Source: an uncultured bacterium
GTDB lineage: Bacteria > Actinomycetota > Actinomycetes > S36-B12
Length of the DNA: 8,522 nt
Direction: 5' to 3'
Assembly (NCBI GenBank): GCA_903908025.1
Contig: CAIVQM010000511.1
Coordinates: 1-8,522 of the forward strand
Positions 7,077 to 8,522 of this stretch are shown piece after piece. The notes beneath the pieces are model-generated. The model saw nothing but the letters and a program-made list of their open reading frames with translations, had not been told where the DNA came from and did not search any database. The translations under genes and the position numbers were made by a program. Every line of letters begins with the position of its first letter. The stretch's first letter is position 1.

Positions 7077-8522
7077 ATGGCGCATGTGAGCCGCTGGGCA
7101 GTGCGCCGACCCGTGATAGCCCTGATCGTGTGGCTCCTTGTGGTGATCATCATCGGTGCATCGGCCAGCGCCTTCGGAGGCAAGTTCAACGACAGCTTCG
7201 CCCTGCCGGGCGTCCAGTCCACGACGGCGCAGGACCTGCTCACGGAACTAGCGGGCAAGCCGACGGACACGACATCCGTCCAGGTGATCTGGGCCCCTCG
7301 CAGCGGTGCCGTCACGGACGAGGCCACGAAGGCGGCGATCGAGCCGACGCTGCAGCGACTGGCTGTTCTGGACTACGTCACGTGCGTGGTCGGCCCCTAC
7401 GGCAAGAACTACGGGACAACGTGCCCGAAGCCGACACCAACGGACCTGCGCGCTGCCGTGCTCGAGGCGATCCGCTCGGAACTGAGCAAGAAGACGGGCA
7501 TCCCGGAGGACCAGCTCGACGAGGCGGCGAAGTTCCTGGACGAGCTGGCACCCCTGGAGAAGGCCGACCCGGCGAAGCTGGCCGCCCTCGGCCGAGCCCT
7601 GCCCGAGATCGCCAAACTGGCGCAGCTGCCGAAGGCCGACCTGGCCGCCCTTGCGGCGATCACGCCCGCCGACCTCCACTTCATCGTCGGGCTGACCTCC
7701 GCTGACATCGAGGCCGGACTGTCGGCCATCGGCGGCCTCGACTCGTTCGCGCACCTGCCGCGGTCGGTGCTCAAGGAACTTGCTGACACGCCCAAGTCCG
7801 ACCTCGCTGCGTTCGCGAAGAAACTGCCGGCCGAGGTACGCGGCATCGAGAAGGTCGTGGCAGGTCTGGCAAAAGCCGAGGCTGCCGATCCCCAGCTCGC
7901 CGCCCTGATTGCAGCCGTGGCCAAGGCCGCGGGTCTGACGAAGAAGCAGGTGAAGCAGGCGGCGACGCTGCTCAAGGACATCGCCCCGCTGGCGAAGGCC
8001 AGCCCGGCGAAACTCGCGGCAGTGGCCCGGGCCCTGCCCGGCCTTGCGTCGATGGCGTCCTCGTCCAAGGGGACGCTCGACAAGCTCGCGAAGCTCACGC
8101 CCAAGGAACTGTCCTTCCTCGTCGGACTGACGAAGGCGGACATCGACAAGGTCGTCGCGGCATTCGGTGACCTCAATACTTTCGCGCGACTCCCCGCTAC
8201 GACTCTCGCAGGGCTCGCAGCCGCGAGCCCCAAGAAGCTCGCCGCGTTCGCGCACGCGCTCCCGAAGGACACCAGGGAGGCCACGAAGGCCATGGCGGAG
8301 GTGAAGGCCAAGGCACAGGAGTTGGCCAATGCCGCCAGCGCGACGCAGGCCGCCACCTCTGCGGTCTCGCAGGACGGCTCCGTCGCCTACGCCACGGTGA
8401 CCCTCAAGGGGACGGCGCCGAGCACCGCTGAGGCAACCGAGTTCGTCAACGTGGCCATGACGGCCAACAGCCCGACGCTGACCGTCGGGGTGTCGGGATC
8501 TGCACTGGAAGGTGCGGGCGCC
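7077..8522 (+). CDS. MMPL-family (RND superfamily) transporter with a large tandem-repeat insertion, N-terminal part
   Basis: The first 482 residues of an MMPL-type transporter, a proton-driven membrane protein family that moves lipids and related molecules. The gene is open to the window edge with no stop. The N-terminus SRWAVRRPVIALIVWLL with a membrane segment at about 13-31, then FNDSFALPGVQSTTAQDLL, is the standard MMPL opening. Residues 80-109 (including VTDEATKAAIEPTLQRL and VVGPYG) and 431-441 (SQDGSVAYATV) are the usual neighbouring blocks of the first extracytoplasmic domain. Here they are separated by about 320 extra residues containing two 145-residue repeats. Cys103 and Cys114 bracket GPYG and could form a disulfide. 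ATG 7077 gives the family N-terminus; GTG 7086 is an alternative, and neither has a clear Shine-Dalgarno. The 48-base spacing and shared strand suggest expression with the LolA-like/ABC genes. The remaining membrane segments should lie to the right of the window. Confidence 0.88.
   Translation, partial: MAHVSRWAVRRPVIALIVWLLVVIIIGASASAFGGKFNDSFALPGVQSTTAQDLLTELAGKPTDTTSVQVIWAPRSGAVTDEATKAAIEPTLQRLAVLDYVTCVVGPYGKNYGTTCPKPTPTDLRAAVLEAIRSELSKKTGIPEDQLDEAAKFLDELAPLEKADPAKLAALGRALPEIAKLAQLPKADLAALAAITPADLHFIVGLTSADIEAGLSAIGGLDSFAHLPRSVLKELADTPKSDLAAFAKKLPAEVRGIEKVVAGLAKAEAADPQLAALIAAVAKAAGLTKKQVKQAATLLKDIAPLAKASPAKLAAVARALPGLASMASSSKGTLDKLAKLTPKELSFLVGLTKADIDKVVAAFGDLNTFARLPATTLAGLAAASPKKLAAFAHALPKDTREATKAMAEVKAKAQELANAASATQAATSAVSQDGSVAYATVTLKGTAPSTAEATEFVNVAMTANSPTLTVGVSGSALEGAGA
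7500..8369 (+). repeat. Two tandem 145-residue (435-base) protein repeats inside the MMPL gene
   Basis: Unit A covers residues 142-286 (7500-7934) and unit B begins at residue 287 (7935). They align without a gap at an offset of 435 bases; similarity is clear from the start of each unit for about 120 residues and fades near 7860 and 8295. A hand count gives about 56 identities in 121 positions. Shared blocks include PAKLAA (165-170 and 310-315), VGLT with ADI, and LAAFA followed by LP. The motif [KD]LAA-x-x-x-x-LP recurs at 167, 242, 312 and 387, suggesting an older half-repeat of 70-75 residues. Composition is Ala/Leu/Lys rich with regularly placed Pro, which predicts short helices. DNA identity is visibly lower than for a recent duplication. 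Confidence 0.85.

Noticed and set aside
7409..8356. Long minus-strand open frames opposite the MMPL gene (7409-8356 and 7248-8255)
   Set aside because: They mirror the GC-rich, stop-poor repeat region of the MMPL gene. Their products are low-complexity Ala/Ser or Arg/Gly rich with no recognisable domain, while the plus-strand frame has clear MMPL motifs.
1..8522. tRNA or rRNA genes, CRISPR arrays, insertion sequences, integration sites
   Set aside because: I saw no cloverleaf-like segment, no short regularly spaced direct repeats, no transposase or integrase motif and no terminal inverted repeats in this window.

Overview
The window is high-GC DNA with dense, short-spaced genes, GTG as well as ATG starts, and gene families (a LAL-type LuxR regulator, a LolA-like secreted protein with an ABC-2 exporter, an MMPL transporter) that together point to an actinobacterium. 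The genus cannot be fixed from the sequence alone.

Left part, minus strand (1-3586): three genes read leftwards. An NmrA-like NAD(P)-binding protein (3586-2681) is followed after 20 bases by a small muconolactone-isomerase-like protein (2660-2382), and these two look like an operon. After a further 132 bases comes a large MalT/LAL-type ATP-dependent regulator that runs off the left edge (2249-1). Only its ATPase and TPR-like parts are in the window; its expected LuxR DNA-binding domain lies outside. The gene was read codon by codon and is open throughout.

Centre (3587-3655): a 69-base divergent promoter region separates the NmrA-like gene from a MarR-family repressor gene (3656-4132, plus strand). 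It holds two copies of TTGC-N4-GCAA arranged as a larger, nearly symmetric inverted repeat, the form expected of paired MarR operators. The likely circuit is a MarR protein controlling itself and the NmrA/isomerase operon.

Right part, plus strand (4182-8522): a tightly packed set of envelope genes. It comprises a secreted LolA-like protein, an ABC ATPase overlapping it by 4 bases (GTGA), an ABC-2 permease overlapping the ATPase by 14 bases, and 48 bases later the start of an MMPL-family transporter that runs off the right edge. The layout suggests an exporter with a dedicated secreted binding or carrier protein.

The most unusual object is the MMPL protein. Between two recognisable pieces of its first extracytoplasmic domain it carries about 320 extra residues rich in Ala, Leu and Lys. 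These contain two ungapped tandem units of 145 residues, about 45% identical by hand count, with a hint of a finer repeat of 70-75 residues.
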